Source of the DNA: a bacterium
Lineage (GTDB): Bacteria; Verrucomicrobiota; Verrucomicrobiia; Limisphaerales; UBA11358
Reading direction: 5' to 3'
DNA length: 38,495 nucleotides
Assembly: GCA_021780905.1 (NCBI GenBank)
Contig: JAJXXW010000006.1
Location: forward strand, 1-38,495
Numbering within the stretch: the first letter of the stretch is position 1; every line of letters begins with the position of its first letter. Shown here piece by piece: positions 23,994-36,600 of the stretch. The notes under the pieces are model-generated. The model was not told the origin of the DNA and searched no databases. It was given only the letters and a program-made list of their open reading frames with translations. Made by a program: the position numbers and the translations under genes.

Positions 23994-26648
23994 CTATTTC
24001 GCTTCCGTCTGCTCAACCACGTCTTCCTTGTCCTCGCCAATGACCGGAGCAATCGCCTGCAGCTTGTCGCCAGCATCGAGGTTGACCAGTTTGACACCCT
24101 GCGTGTTGCGGCCGGCCTCACGGATGTCCTTAACGTTGGTCCGAACCATTTGGCCACCCACCGTGATCAGCATGATTTCATCCGAGTCGCGCACCGTGAG
24201 CGCCCCGACCACGCCCCCGGTTTTGTCGCCAATTTTCATGGTGATAATGCCCTTGCCGCCGCGCGATTGGACACGATATTCCTCGAAGGCAGTGCGTTTG
24301 CCGATCCCGTTTTCCCCGGCCACGAGCAGGGCGGCGTCGGGCACGACGATCGCCGCCGCAATGAGCGCGTCGCCGGGTTCCAAACTGATGCCGCGCACGC
24401 CGCCGGCGGCGCGGCCCATCGAGCGCACGTCGGATTCGTGGAAGCGGATGCTCATGCCGTCCTTGGTAATGAGCACCACGTCGTCGCCGGAATCGGTTTC
24501 GCCCGTGCTGCCCCGCGTCAGTTTCACATCAATCAAAGCGTCCCCCGGCTCGATGCCGATGGCGATGATGCCGCCTTTGCGGACGTTGGAGAATTCGTTG
24601 AGCGAGGTTTTCTTCACCGTGCCCTGCTGCGTGGCGAAGAATAGTTCGCCGGACTGCGACCACGTCACGTCCTCCTTGTTCTCGTCAGTCTTGGACAAAA
24701 TCCGGATGAGCGCGGCGACTTTTTCATCGGCTTTAAGTTCCAGCAGGTTCGCGATGCTCCGCCCCTTGGCGGCGCGGCCCATGTCGGGAATTTCGTGCAC
24801 GCGCTCGACATACACACGGCCGGTGTTCGTGAAGAACATCAAATAATCATGCGTGCTCGCGGTGAACAGATGTTCGACGAAGTCCTTGTCCTCGGCGGTT
24901 TCGCCTTCGCGCGTGGTCATACCGATAACGCCTTTGCCGCCGCGCCGCTGTGCGCGATACTGGCTGACGTTTGTGCGCTTGATGAGCCCGTTGTGCGTGA
25001 GCGTGATGATGACGCCTTCGTTGACAATCAAATCCTCTATGGCAATCTCGCCTTCGTCGGGAACAATTTCCGTCTTGCGCGGGGTCGCGTATTTTTCCTT
25101 GAGGGACTGCAACTCGGCCTTGATGATCGTCATCACGCGCGATTCCCGGGCCAGAATGTCCAGCAAATCCTTGATAACTTCGAGCAGCGCCTTGTATTCC
25201 GCCTCGACCTTGTCAATTTCCAGGCCGGTCAACTGATACAGGCGCAGATCCAAAATGGCGTCCACCTGCCGCTCCGCCAGCGCGTAACGGCCGTTGTCCA
25301 GCCGCGCTTCGCTGCGGATCAAAATCCCCCACTGCTCGACCTGTTGCCGGCTCCATTCGAACGCCAGCAGCTTGATGCGCGCCTCATCGCGGTTCTTGCT
25401 GGAGCGGATGATGTGGATGAACTCGTCCAGATTCGCCAGCGCGATGAGATAACCTTCCAGCAGTTCGGCGCGCTCCTCGGCCTTGCGCAATTCAAACCGC
25501 GTGCGGCGCAACACCACTTCGCGACGATGCTCAATGTAGCATTGGATGATTTCCTTGAGATTGAGCGTCTTCGGGCGGCCATGATCAATCGCCAGCGCGT
25601 TGACGCTGAAGGAAACTTCCAGTTGCGTGTGCTGGTAAAGATTCGCAATGACCACTTTCGGAATTCCCTCCCGCTTCAACTCAATGACCAGCCGGCAATG
25701 TTCGTCCGACTCGTTGCGCATGGCGGAAATGTCCGTGATGATCTTTTCATTGACGAGATTCGCGATCTGCTCTTCCAGATTCGCGCGATTCACGTTGAAC
25801 GGAATTTCCGTGACGATCAACTGCTCGCGGTTGCCCTTGAGTTCCTCGACACCGACCCGCCCGCGCAATTTCACGCTGCCTTTGCCAGTGGTGAAATAAT
25901 TTTTGATTCCCTCGACGCCGCAGATCATGCCGCCGGTTGGAAAATCCGGGCCTTTGATGAACTTCATCAGTTCCGGAATCGTGATGCCGGGCTTGTCAAT
26001 CTGTGCGCAGACGCCGTCAATCACTTCGCCCAGATTGTGCGGCGGCATGTTCGTGGCCATGCCGACGGCGATGCCCGTGCCGCCGTTGACGAGCAGGTTC
26101 GGAAATGCGGCGGGAAAAACCCGCGGCTCGGTGCGCGTTTCGTCGTAGTTCGGGACGAAATCCACCGTGTCCTTTTCCATGTCCTCCATCAGCACCGCGC
26201 CAAGATGCGTCAGCCGCGCCTCGGTGTAGCGCATGGACGCCGGCGGGTCGCCCTCGACCGAACCGAAATTTCCCTGGCTGTCCACCAGCCTCTCGCGCAT
26301 TGCCCACGGCTGCGCCATGTGGACGAGCGTGGGGTAAATCGCCTGGTCGCCATGCGGATGGTAGTTGCCCATCGTCTCGCCGACGATCTTGGCGCACTTG
26401 AGATGTTTGCGGTTCGGCATCACGCCGAGTTCGTTCATCGCAAACAAAATGCGGCGCTGCGAAGGCTTCAACCCATCGCGCACGTCGGGCAGCGCGCGTG
26501 AGATGATCACGGACATGGAGTAGTCGAGGAACGAATTCTTGATTTCGTCGGCGACGTTGATCTTGGAGATTTTCTCGCCTTGCGAGTAGGCGCCGCCGCT
26601 CGGTTTTTGTTCTGGCGTCGTCGGCTTGGGTTCAATTTCGTCTGGCAT
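23994..26648 (-). CDS. gyrA: DNA gyrase subunit A
   Basis: The 884-residue protein carries the breakage-reunion domain with LPDVRDGLKPSQRRILFAM, the catalytic Tyr141 in SMRYTEARL, and the quinolone-interacting segment HPHGDQAIYPT. The C-terminal six-bladed wrapping domain contains the GyrA box QRRGGKG (~566-573), which marks gyrase rather than topoisomerase IV. Together with GyrB it introduces negative supercoils. In the quinolone segment the positions equivalent to E. coli Ser83 and Asp87 are Gln102 and Pro106. The gene follows gyrB by 32 nt on the same strand and is surely in the same operon. The C-terminus is acidic (EDKEDVVEQTEAK). Confidence 0.97.
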   Translation of the reverse strand: MPDEIEPKPTTPEQKPSGGAYSQGEKISKINVADEIKNSFLDYSMSVIISRALPDVRDGLKPSQRRILFAMNELGVMPNRKHLKCAKIVGETMGNYHPHGDQAIYPTLVHMAQPWAMRERLVDSQGNFGSVEGDPPASMRYTEARLTHLGAVLMEDMEKDTVDFVPNYDETRTEPRVFPAAFPNLLVNGGTGIAVGMATNMPPHNLGEVIDGVCAQIDKPGITIPELMKFIKGPDFPTGGMICGVEGIKNYFTTGKGSVKLRGRVGVEELKGNREQLIVTEIPFNVNRANLEEQIANLVNEKIITDISAMRNESDEHCRLVIELKREGIPKVVIANLYQHTQLEVSFSVNALAIDHGRPKTLNLKEIIQCYIEHRREVVLRRTRFELRKAEERAELLEGYLIALANLDEFIHIIRSSKNRDEARIKLLAFEWSRQQVEQWGILIRSEARLDNGRYALAERQVDAILDLRLYQLTGLEIDKVEAEYKALLEVIKDLLDILARESRVMTIIKAELQSLKEKYATPRKTEIVPDEGEIAIEDLIVNEGVIITLTHNGLIKRTNVSQYRAQRRGGKGVIGMTTREGETAEDKDFVEHLFTASTHDYLMFFTNTGRVYVERVHEIPDMGRAAKGRSIANLLELKADEKVAALIRILSKTDENKEDVTWSQSGELFFATQQGTVKKTSLNEFSNVRKGGIIAIGIEPGDALIDVKLTRGSTGETDSGDDVVLITKDGMSIRFHESDVRSMGRAAGGVRGISLEPGDALIAAAIVVPDAALLVAGENGIGKRTAFEEYRVQSRGGKGIITMKIGDKTGGVVGALTVRDSDEIMLITVGGQMVRTNVKDIREAGRNTQGVKLVNLDAGDKLQAIAPVIGEDKEDVVEQTEAK

Positions 26649-26680
26649 GATACGGATTCGGGAAAATGGGTGCGGTATGA

Positions 26681-29299
<2,619 letters not shown>

Positions 29300-29432
29300 C
29301 ACAAAAAACACCATTAGTTGTGGCGGTTTTGACTTGCCAACCAAACTGGTTGTGGATTGGAAATTTGCCATCCGACCTATTTATACACAAATCTAACTCG
29401 CTTTTTTCACCCGCAATCCGTAAACTAGTCGG

Positions 29433-32297
29433 ATGGATTCGACTGAAACAAAATTTTCCCATCCCGATCAATTCAGCCGCCGCCACGTCGGGCCAAACAT
29501 GACCGAAACGCGCGGCATGCTCGCGCAACTTGGGCATAAAAATTTGGACGAACTGATTGACGCCGCCGTCCCAAAAAAAATTCGGCCGCAGAAAAATTTG
29601 AAGCTGCCCGCCGCCCACAGTGAGTTTGAAGCGCTCGCCGAACTGCGCCGCATCGCCTCCGAGAACAAAGTCTTCCGCTCGTTCATCGGCCAGGGCTACT
29701 ACGACACCATCACGCCGCCGGTCATCCAGCGCAATGTGCTGGAAAATCCAGGCTGGTATACGCAATACACGCCCTATCAGGCGGAGATCTCCCAAGGCCG
29801 GCTGGAAGCGCTCCTGAATTTCCAGACCATGGTCACCGACCTCACCGCGCTCGACATCGCCAACGCCTCGATGCTGGACGAGTCCACCGCCGCCGCCGAA
29901 GCGATGACCATGTCGCACCGGCTCAAGGACGGGCGCAATATATTTTTTGTCTCCGAAACCTGCCATCCGCAGACCATCGAGGTCGTCCGCAGCCGCGCAA
30001 CTGCGCTAAAAATTGAAGTCGTGGTCGGCAATCACGAAACCTTCGCGTTCACGGACAAAGTATTCGGCGCGCTCGTGCAATATCCTGATACGTTCGGCGC
30101 AATCCATGATTTCTCCGGCTTTGCGGAAAAGGCCCACGCCGCCGGCGCGATGCTCACCGTCGCCACGGATTTGCTGGCGCTCACGCTGATCCAGCCGCCG
30201 GGCGAATTCGGCGCGGATATCGCCGTCGGCAGCGCACAACGCTTCGGCGTGCCGCTCGGCTACGGCGGACCGCACGCGGCGTTCTTCGCCACGCGGGACG
30301 AATTCAAGCGCCAGATGCCGGGCCGCATCGTCGGCGTCTCCAAAGATTCACGCGGCAAGCCGGCGTTGCGACTCGCGCTCGGCACGCGCGAGCAGCACAT
30401 CCGCCGCGAGAAAGCCACCAGCAACATCTGCACGGCGCAGGCGTTGCTCGCCAACATGGCCTCGCTTTACGCGTGCTATCACGGGGCGGATGGCTTGAAG
30501 CAGATTGCCGGCTACGTTCACGGCCTGACGCAGACACTCGCCACCGGCTTGGAAAAGCTTGGCTGTAAAATCACCTTGAAATATTTCTTCGACACCCTTT
30601 GCGTCGAAGTGAAATCGGCGGCGGATATTTTGAAACTGGCCGAGGCACACGGCATTAATTTCCGCGCGCTTGACGAAAAGACCGTCGGCATCTCGCTCGG
30701 CGAAACCGCCACCACCAAAGACATCGCCGAAATCTGGCAAATCTTCAACGGCGACAAGCCGACTTCGTTCACCGTGGCCGAACTGGCTGCCGCTGCAAAA
30801 TCAAAAATCGGAAATCGGAAGTCGGAAATTCTGAAGCACTCTGTCTTCAACCGCTACCACAGCGAGACTGAGATGCTCCGTTACATCAAGCGGCTCGAAT
30901 CGCGCGACCTCTCGCTCACGGCCTCGATGATTCCGCTCGGCTCCTGCACGATGAAGCTGAACGCGGCGGCGGAAATGTTCCCCGTGTCGTGGCCGGAGTT
31001 TGCGAAGATTCATCCGTTCGCGCCGCTCGGTCAGGCGCGCGGCTACCAGATTCTTTTTCAGAACCTCGAAGACTGGCTCGCGGAAATCACCGGTTTCGCC
31101 GGCATTTCCTTGCAGCCCAACGCCGGTTCGCAGGGCGAATACACCGGGCTGCTCGTCATCCGCGCCTGGCACGAATCGCGCGGCGACGCCCATCGCAATG
31201 TCTGCCTCATCCCGACTTCCGCGCACGGCACGAATCCCGCCAGCGCCGTCATGGCCGGCATGAAAGTCGCCGCCGTCGCGTGCGATACCAATGGCAACAT
31301 TGACGTCGCCGATCTCCGCGCGAAAGCCGAGGCGCACAAAAATGATTTGTCGTGCCTCATGGTGACGTATCCCAGCACGCATGGCGTGTTTGAGGAAACG
31401 ATCATGGAAATTTGCCAGATCATCCACGCCGCGGGCGGACAAGTTTACATGGACGGCGCGAACATGAACGCGCAAGTCGGCCTGACTTCGCCCGGCTTCA
31501 TCGGCGCGGACGTATGCCATTTGAATCTGCACAAGACGTTTTGCATTCCGCACGGCGGCGGCGGCCCCGGCGTTGGACCGATTGGCGTGGCGAAACATCT
31601 CGTGCCGTTTCTGCCGAGCCATCCGGTGTTCACCGCACGGCTCGAAGAGGTGAATCATTCCAAGCAGCACATCGGCCCGGTCAGCGCCGCGCCGTGGGGC
31701 AGCGCGAGCATCCTGCCGATTTCCTGGATGTATATCGCGATGATGGGCGCGGACGGCCTGACCGACGCGACGAAATATGCCATCCTCAACGCGAACTACA
31801 TTTCCAAGCGGCTGGAAAATTATTTTCCGACGCTTTACCGCAGCAACGGCCTCGTCGCGCATGAATGTATTTTGGATCTGCGCGCGTTCCACGCCACCAC
31901 CGCCGAGGATGTGGCGAAACGCCTGATGGATTATGGCTTCCACGCGCCGACGCTCTCGTGGCCCGTCGCCGGCACGCTGATGGTCGAGCCGACCGAAAGC
32001 GAATCCAAATACGAACTGGACCGTTTCTGCGATGCGATGATTGCCATCCACGCCGAAATGACCGCCGTGGAAAACGGCACCGCCGACGCGAAGAACAATC
32101 TGCTCAAAAATGCGCCGCACATGGCGGATCAGATTGCCAGCGACAATTGGAACCGGCCGTATTCGCGGGAACAGGCGGCGTTTCCGGCGAAGGATTTGCA
32201 CGATTACAAATTCTGGCCCCACGTCAGCCGCGTGGACAACGTCTTCGGCGACCGCAACCCGGTCTGCTCGTGCGCGGGGATGGAGAATTATTCGTAA
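29433..32297 (+). CDS. gcvP: Glycine dehydrogenase (decarboxylating), glycine cleavage system P protein
   Basis: The 954-residue single-chain enzyme decarboxylates glycine and passes the aminomethyl group to lipoyl-GcvH. Both halves are present: an N-terminal half starting FSRRHVGPN, with [20 protein letters not shown] and [10 protein letters not shown], and a C-terminal half with [29 protein letters not shown] and the PLP lysine Lys701 in [18 protein letters not shown]. It is near the usual 950-residue length of the fused form. A heptamer DNA repeat encodes the inter-domain linker at about residues 455-467 ([11 protein letters not shown]). No gcvT or gcvH is adjacent and no glycine riboswitch fold is apparent in the 135-nt leader. 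Confidence 0.97.
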   Translation: MDSTETKFSHPDQFSRRHVGPNMTETRGMLAQLGHKNLDELIDAAVPKKIRPQKNLKLPAAHSEFEALAELRRIASENKVFRSFIGQGYYDTITPPVIQRNVLENPGWYTQYTPYQAEISQGRLEALLNFQTMVTDLTALDIANASMLDESTAAAEAMTMSHRLKDGRNIFFVSETCHPQTIEVVRSRATALKIEVVVGNHETFAFTDKVFGALVQYPDTFGAIHDFSGFAEKAHAAGAMLTVATDLLALTLIQPPGEFGADIAVGSAQRFGVPLGYGGPHAAFFATRDEFKRQMPGRIVGVSKDSRGKPALRLALGTREQHIRREKATSNICTAQALLANMASLYACYHGADGLKQIAGYVHGLTQTLATGLEKLGCKITLKYFFDTLCVEVKSAADILKLAEAHGINFRALDEKTVGISLGETATTKDIAEIWQIFNGDKPTSFTVAELAAAAKSKIGNRKSEILKHSVFNRYHSETEMLRYIKRLESRDLSLTASMIPLGSCTMKLNAAAEMFPVSWPEFAKIHPFAPLGQARGYQILFQNLEDWLAEITGFAGISLQPNAGSQGEYTGLLVIRAWHESRGDAHRNVCLIPTSAHGTNPASAVMAGMKVAAVACDTNGNIDVADLRAKAEAHKNDLSCLMVTYPSTHGVFEETIMEICQIIHAAGGQVYMDGANMNAQVGLTSPGFIGADVCHLNLHKTFCIPHGGGGPGVGPIGVAKHLVPFLPSHPVFTARLEEVNHSKQHIGPVSAAPWGSASILPISWMYIAMMGADGLTDATKYAILNANYISKRLENYFPTLYRSNGLVAHECILDLRAFHATTAEDVAKRLMDYGFHAPTLSWPVAGTLMVEPTESESKYELDRFCDAMIAIHAEMTAVENGTADAKNNLLKNAPHMADQIASDNWNRPYSREQAAFPAKDLHDYKFWPHVSRVDNVFGDRNPVCSCAGMENYS
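30798..30832 (+). repeat. Heptanucleotide repeat inside gcvP
   Basis: Five 7-nt units on the consensus AAATCGG (two exact, the others with 1-3 changes). It is translated as [11 protein letters not shown] in the linker between the two halves of GcvP. It has the same unit number and A-rich first bases as the tract at 20449-20483. Confidence 0.85.
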
Positions 32298-32300
32298 CCG

Positions 32301-32340
32301 ATTTATCTGTTGCTTTCCGCCGTAAGCACCAGAGATAAAT
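32301..32340. repeat. Inverted repeat directly after gcvP
   Basis: ATTTATCT (32301-32308) pairs with AGATAAAT (32333-32340), with an inner TGCTT/AAGCA pairing, starting 3 nt after the gcvP stop. There is no T-run, so it is not a standard terminator; it may stabilise the 3' end of the transcript. The last bases form the ATG of a tiny downstream frame. Confidence 0.5.
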
Positions 32341-32434
32341 GGAAGTTCTCGCGCCAGACGAACCGCGCGAGACGGAAGCGTATCATTGCCCCGATTGCGA
32401 AGCGATTTTCGTTTTAAGGAAGTGCAGACTTTAG
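32339..32434 (+). CDS. Possible 31-aa peptide with CPDC zinc knuckle
   Basis: From the ATG at 32339 the frame reads MEVLAPDEPRETEAYHCPDC, then EAIFVLRKCRL and stop. The CPDC plus a following Cys and the 'YHCPDCEAIFVL' pattern resemble the start of small zinc-ribbon proteins, and the composition is protein-like. There is no Shine-Dalgarno sequence, and only half a zinc site is complete, so it may be the stump of a longer gene. It lies just downstream of gcvP. Confidence 0.3.
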   Translation: MEVLAPDEPRETEAYHCPDCEAIFVLRKCRL

Positions 32435-32770
32435 ATTGACCATTTTGCACACAAGCTTCCGGTGACTTGCTCGTATGGCAAAGACGAATCGAAAATTCAT
32501 CGGCGCTGCAAATTAGAATTGTTTCGCGCGCTTTAAAATCGTCCCGAAGTTTCGCATCTAAAACTTCCCGGATGAACCGAAAATGGGAAGCCCAACGACC
32601 GTTGTGACGCCGGAAGGCTCGCCGCAGGCAGTGTTTGGCGACACCTCCGGCAGGGGGACTTTGCTTTCCAGAAAAACCGGCATCAACCGCTGGCGGGAGC
32701 CAGCGTTCTGAGTCGCTGCTGGCAGTGGCGAAACAAGGCTGGCAGCGGGTAGACCCGCTGGCGCTGGTCG
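32435..32770. other. Gene-free stretch
   Basis: No gene, RNA or clear regulatory site is visible in these 336 nt. Both strands have open frames, but their composition looks like GC-driven shadows. The region leads into the left inverted repeat and may be old element debris. Confidence 0.4.
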
Positions 32771-33046
32771 CCAAAACATTGCGCCAGCGCCGCCATGACG
32801 CCCAAGCCGGCGTCCACCTGACGCCACAACAACACCCCGCCAGCGTTAAAAAGGGTTCCCCCGGAAAAATCAGCCGCGACTTTTCGGGAACCGAGGTCTG
32901 GAAAGAGCCAGGGAAGTCCTCGACAGTCTGTCGGCGGAACAACGGTCCGTGGCGTTTTCATTGGGCTCTGTGTTTTCATGCCTTTTTTCATGCCTTCTGA
33001 CCCGCTCACCCCTTTTTGGTTCAATCCCACTAGGAATATCCGGGCT
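32771..33046 (+). repeat. Left copy of a ~240-276 bp inverted repeat bracketing the polysaccharide module
   Basis: The sequence from CCAAAACATTGCGCCAGCGC (32771) to TATCCGGGCT (33046) recurs, inverted, at 38254-38495, with high identity by eye (long exact stretches such as ATCAGCCGCGACTTTTCGGG and TTCAATCCCACTAGGAA). The left copy has an extra ~25 nt around 32815-32840 and a small duplication (CATGCC TTTTTT CATGCC). No transposase is in this copy. Confidence 0.85.
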
Positions 33047-33578
33047 AGGCGTAGCCCTGCAATTGACCGGTTCTGCGCCCGTGGCCGCTGTCACGGCGAC
33101 GCCGACGAATGGCATCCGGCCGCTAGCAGTGACATTTAGTGACAACTCAACCGGTGCCATCACCAACTTGCTGTGGAATTTTGGCGACGGTCAAACCACC
33201 AACACGACGGCGGGCGCGGTGGTGGCGCACACCTACCAAACGAACGGCACCTACACGGTGAGTTTGGTTGCCGGCGGTGCGGGCGGTAGCAACACCAACA
33301 CGCAAGCTGACTTGGTGACGGTGCTGGTTCCTAACCCGCCGCAGATTGGGGGCATCAGCCTGTCGTCAGGAGGTGCGGGCTTGGTGCTGCAAGGTTCCGG
33401 TGGCCCCGCCGACGGCGGATATTACTACTGGTTGCTTTCTTCCACCAACCTGTCATTGCCGCTGACCAACTGGAGCATTATGGCGACCAATCCCTTCGAT
33501 GCCGACGGCAACTTCAGCAATCAGATTCCGGTGACGCCGGGTTCGCCGCAGACCTTTTACCGGTTGCAAATGCCTTGA
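32949..33578 (+). pseudogene. Orphan C-terminus (PKD plus Verrucomicrobial tail domain) of a truncated paralogue, fused to repeat-derived start
   Basis: Residues ~47-209 of this frame match the C-terminus of the 33699-37349 protein almost domain for domain. They comprise a PKD domain (NLLWNFGDGQTTNTTAGAVV) and the tail domain (GGYYYWLLSSTNLSLPLTNW), ending QTFYRLQMP. The N-terminal catalytic region is gone; instead the frame enters from the inverted repeat at about 33047. The ATG at 32949 inside that repeat gives a hydrophobic start (MAFSLGSVFSCLFSCLLTRS). It is best read as the remnant of a tandem duplicate, though the fused frame is fully open and could be translated. Confidence 0.75.
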
Positions 33579-33698
33579 GGAGCATGGAACGGTCAGCCCA
33601 TAGGCCAATCGAAAATTTTGCCGAGCAAAGGCAATTGTGTTAGGCTGGCGGTCATACACTAAAGCCGATTTCACTATTGCGGTAATATTCAATGCAGC

Positions 33699-36600
33699 AT
33701 GATAATCAAAGCCAAGCTATGCCATTCGTTCGGTCCTGCCCTTTCGGGTGCGCTCTGTGCGGTCCTATCAGCGCTGGCGCTGGCCGCACCGGTAGCCCGG
33801 GGTGCAACCACATCCGTGAACTGGCGGGTGATTCCAGACGACACAAATTACCCCACTCGCGATGTGATTGTGGCGGCTGTGGTGATTGGCGACACAAATG
33901 TTGGCGCCACTTTGCCGGCCAACCCCGCAACCGCAGATTGTTCGGCATATTTTAACGCGGCCATGAGCTGGCTTTCGGGCCAGGGCGGGGGGACGGTGTT
34001 TGTGCCGGCGGGGATGTATTGCTTCAGCAATAGCCTGTCGGTGCCGAACGGGGTGACGTTGCGCGGGCGGTGGGTGCCGCCGGGACCGATGCAGCCGGTC
34101 ACCGGAACCATCTTCAAAATTTATGCCGGCCAGAACATTTCCAACGCGGCGCCGTTTTTGTCTGTCGGCGGCGGCTCGGGCGGCGGTTTGCAGGGGTTGT
34201 CGTTCTGGTATCCGAACCAGTGGGCGACGAACTGGCAGTATTATCCCTACACCATCCAAGGCAGCCTGGTGGGAACCGAAGAGCTGACCCTGGTCAATTC
34301 GTATCAAGGGATTTACATCCCCGGCGCAAACTTCGATTACGTGACGGACATTTACGGTTGCCCGTTGACGGCGGGGCTTTTCATCCAACATGGACCGTCG
34401 TTACCGCGGTTTTACCGGATTAACTATTCACCTAATTACTGGGCCTGGTCGGGACTGCCAGGGTCGCCGACGAACGCGGCGGATTGGACGGCCTTGACGA
34501 CGAATATGCTGGGTAACACAAACAGCGTGGCCGTGGATATCCGTCAGACGGCGGGAGCCAATCTGGAGGGGTGTGTGATTTCCGGTTACTGTTACGGCAT
34601 TCGCAACGCGAGTGATCCGACTTATGGGAGCGGGACCATCGCTTTTCACAATGACGTGGTCACCAACTGCACGGAAGGGCACCGGGTCGAAGCCACCGCG
34701 GGAATATCGGTGTTCAACTGCACGTTTGCCAGCACGCCCACCGGGATTGCGTATCATCAGGTGGGTGGTCGGGGAGACAATTTCTATGCCTGCACTTTGA
34801 CGGGCGGTTCCTATTCGGTGCTGGATGACCCCAACGGCTCGCCGCTCCACACGATCACCCTGCAAAATTGCGTTCTGACGGGTCCGGCCAGCATCAACAA
34901 CAACGCGACATTACAGATGATCGGCTCGAGCTTCACCGCCAACACGACCACCAACATCCTTTTGAATTCCGGCGTGAACGGGGTGGCAATCAAAGGCGGC
35001 ACCAATTGCGGACCGGCCAACATCGTCAACCACAGCGGACTGTCGGGCAACAATTATGTCGTCATCACCAACGCCACGCAGCCTGAACCGGCCTTGCTGT
35101 TTCCCTATCCGACCATGGCTCATCCGGGCTGGCGGCGGCCGCTGCAGTTGACATTGTTTAACGTCATGAATTATGGGGCCACGGGGGACGGGGTGCATGA
35201 TGACACAGCGGCGATCCAGGCGGCGATTTACGCGGCAGAAACCAACGGAGGCGGGATCGTGTTTTTCCCGGTGGGCACTAATCTGGTTTCGCAGCCGTTG
35301 AGCGTGACCAACGGCGTGGAACTGCGGGGTATTGCCGGGCTGTTGAATCCAAACAAGGACCAGCCAAATATACTTTTGATCAACACCGGGGCCAACCACA
35401 CCAACGCGCCGGCTTTTGTCACGCTGGGAGATTATTGCGGCATTCGGGGAATCAACCTGCAATATGTCAGCCAGACGTGGAGCAACGGCATTTATATTCC
35501 CTATCCCTACACGGTCCAGTGCAGCGGGCGATCCAATTATGTGTGGAACATTCTGGCGGGCAATTCGTATCAGGTGGTGGATTTCAATGGGGCGCACGGG
35601 GGGGTGGCGGACGGCTGTGTCATGAGCGGCTTGGTCAACACCTACAAATTCGACGGCGGGTCAACGGATTGTCAGATCCAATACGGTGCCCTCAAACCGC
35701 TGGGCTTTTATCCGGGGGTGAACCAAAACCCCGCTTCCAACGATCCGAACTCGATTAGCCGCACGGCGATTAATGATATCGTGGACGACGCCACGAACAT
35801 CACGCTCATCGGGATCTACACCCATGACTCGCACGCGTTGGTGTCGGTGCGGGGCGGCGACCAGATAAACATCCTGGAGATTCACGGGGAACAATTACAA
35901 AACGGGATATTGTTTGAGTCGGGCCAGGCGACAGTTAATCTCCTGGATGCCGGTCCCAGTAATGTGAATCACAACGACGGCACAGGCTCCTATGATTATT
36001 GGTTTCAGACCAACTTCAGCGGCAGCGTGACGTCGGTCAGCCCGTCCGCCACCAGCGAAGACGAAAACTATACCCTGCGCATGGACAGCACGAACGCGCA
36101 GTTTGTGACCTACGGTGGCAGCTTGAACGGCGGGTATCCGCCGCTTGAGGCGGTGAAAGTCGCCGGGATGGCGACAATCATTGGAGGAAATGTCGGAGGA
36201 TGCACCCTCGAGGTCACAGCGGGCGGCAGTTTCAATGTCCTCGACTCGACGCTTGGGGTGATGCCCTACGCACCGCAAGCGGGATTTATGACCTGGACCA
36301 CCAATTGCCAGCCAAATCCCGCCAACAGTTTCATCGCGGCGAACCTGAACAACCAGACGCCCATCGCCAACGGGATCACCGTCGATACCAGCAATCTGGC
36401 ATCCATCGTGGTGGATCGCAGCCCGAGCCTGGGTTCCACGCGGGACACTAACGGCGATGTGCTGGTCGGCTGGCATTTGGCCAACAACGGGGCGGGCACC
36501 GGAACGGCGGCGAACAATTTCAATTTCACCGTGCCGGGTCGCTATTTCACGACCAACGGCACCTGGCCGACGGTGAACATCGAGGTGTATTATTTGGAGG

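Noticed and set aside
24795..26501. 568-codon open frame on the plus strand opposite gyrA
   Set aside because: It is antisense to gyrA and has shadow-like composition with no recognisable domain.
29330..29432. Possible glycine riboswitch in front of gcvP
   Set aside because: The 135-nt leader lacks the paired aptamer pattern and conserved purine-rich core I would expect; only a simple hairpin is present.
30801..32942. 713-codon open frame on the minus strand opposite gcvP
   Set aside because: It is antisense to a clearly recognised gcvP with catalytic motifs, Arg/His/Ala-rich in a way typical of shadow frames in GC-rich genes, and has no family motifs.
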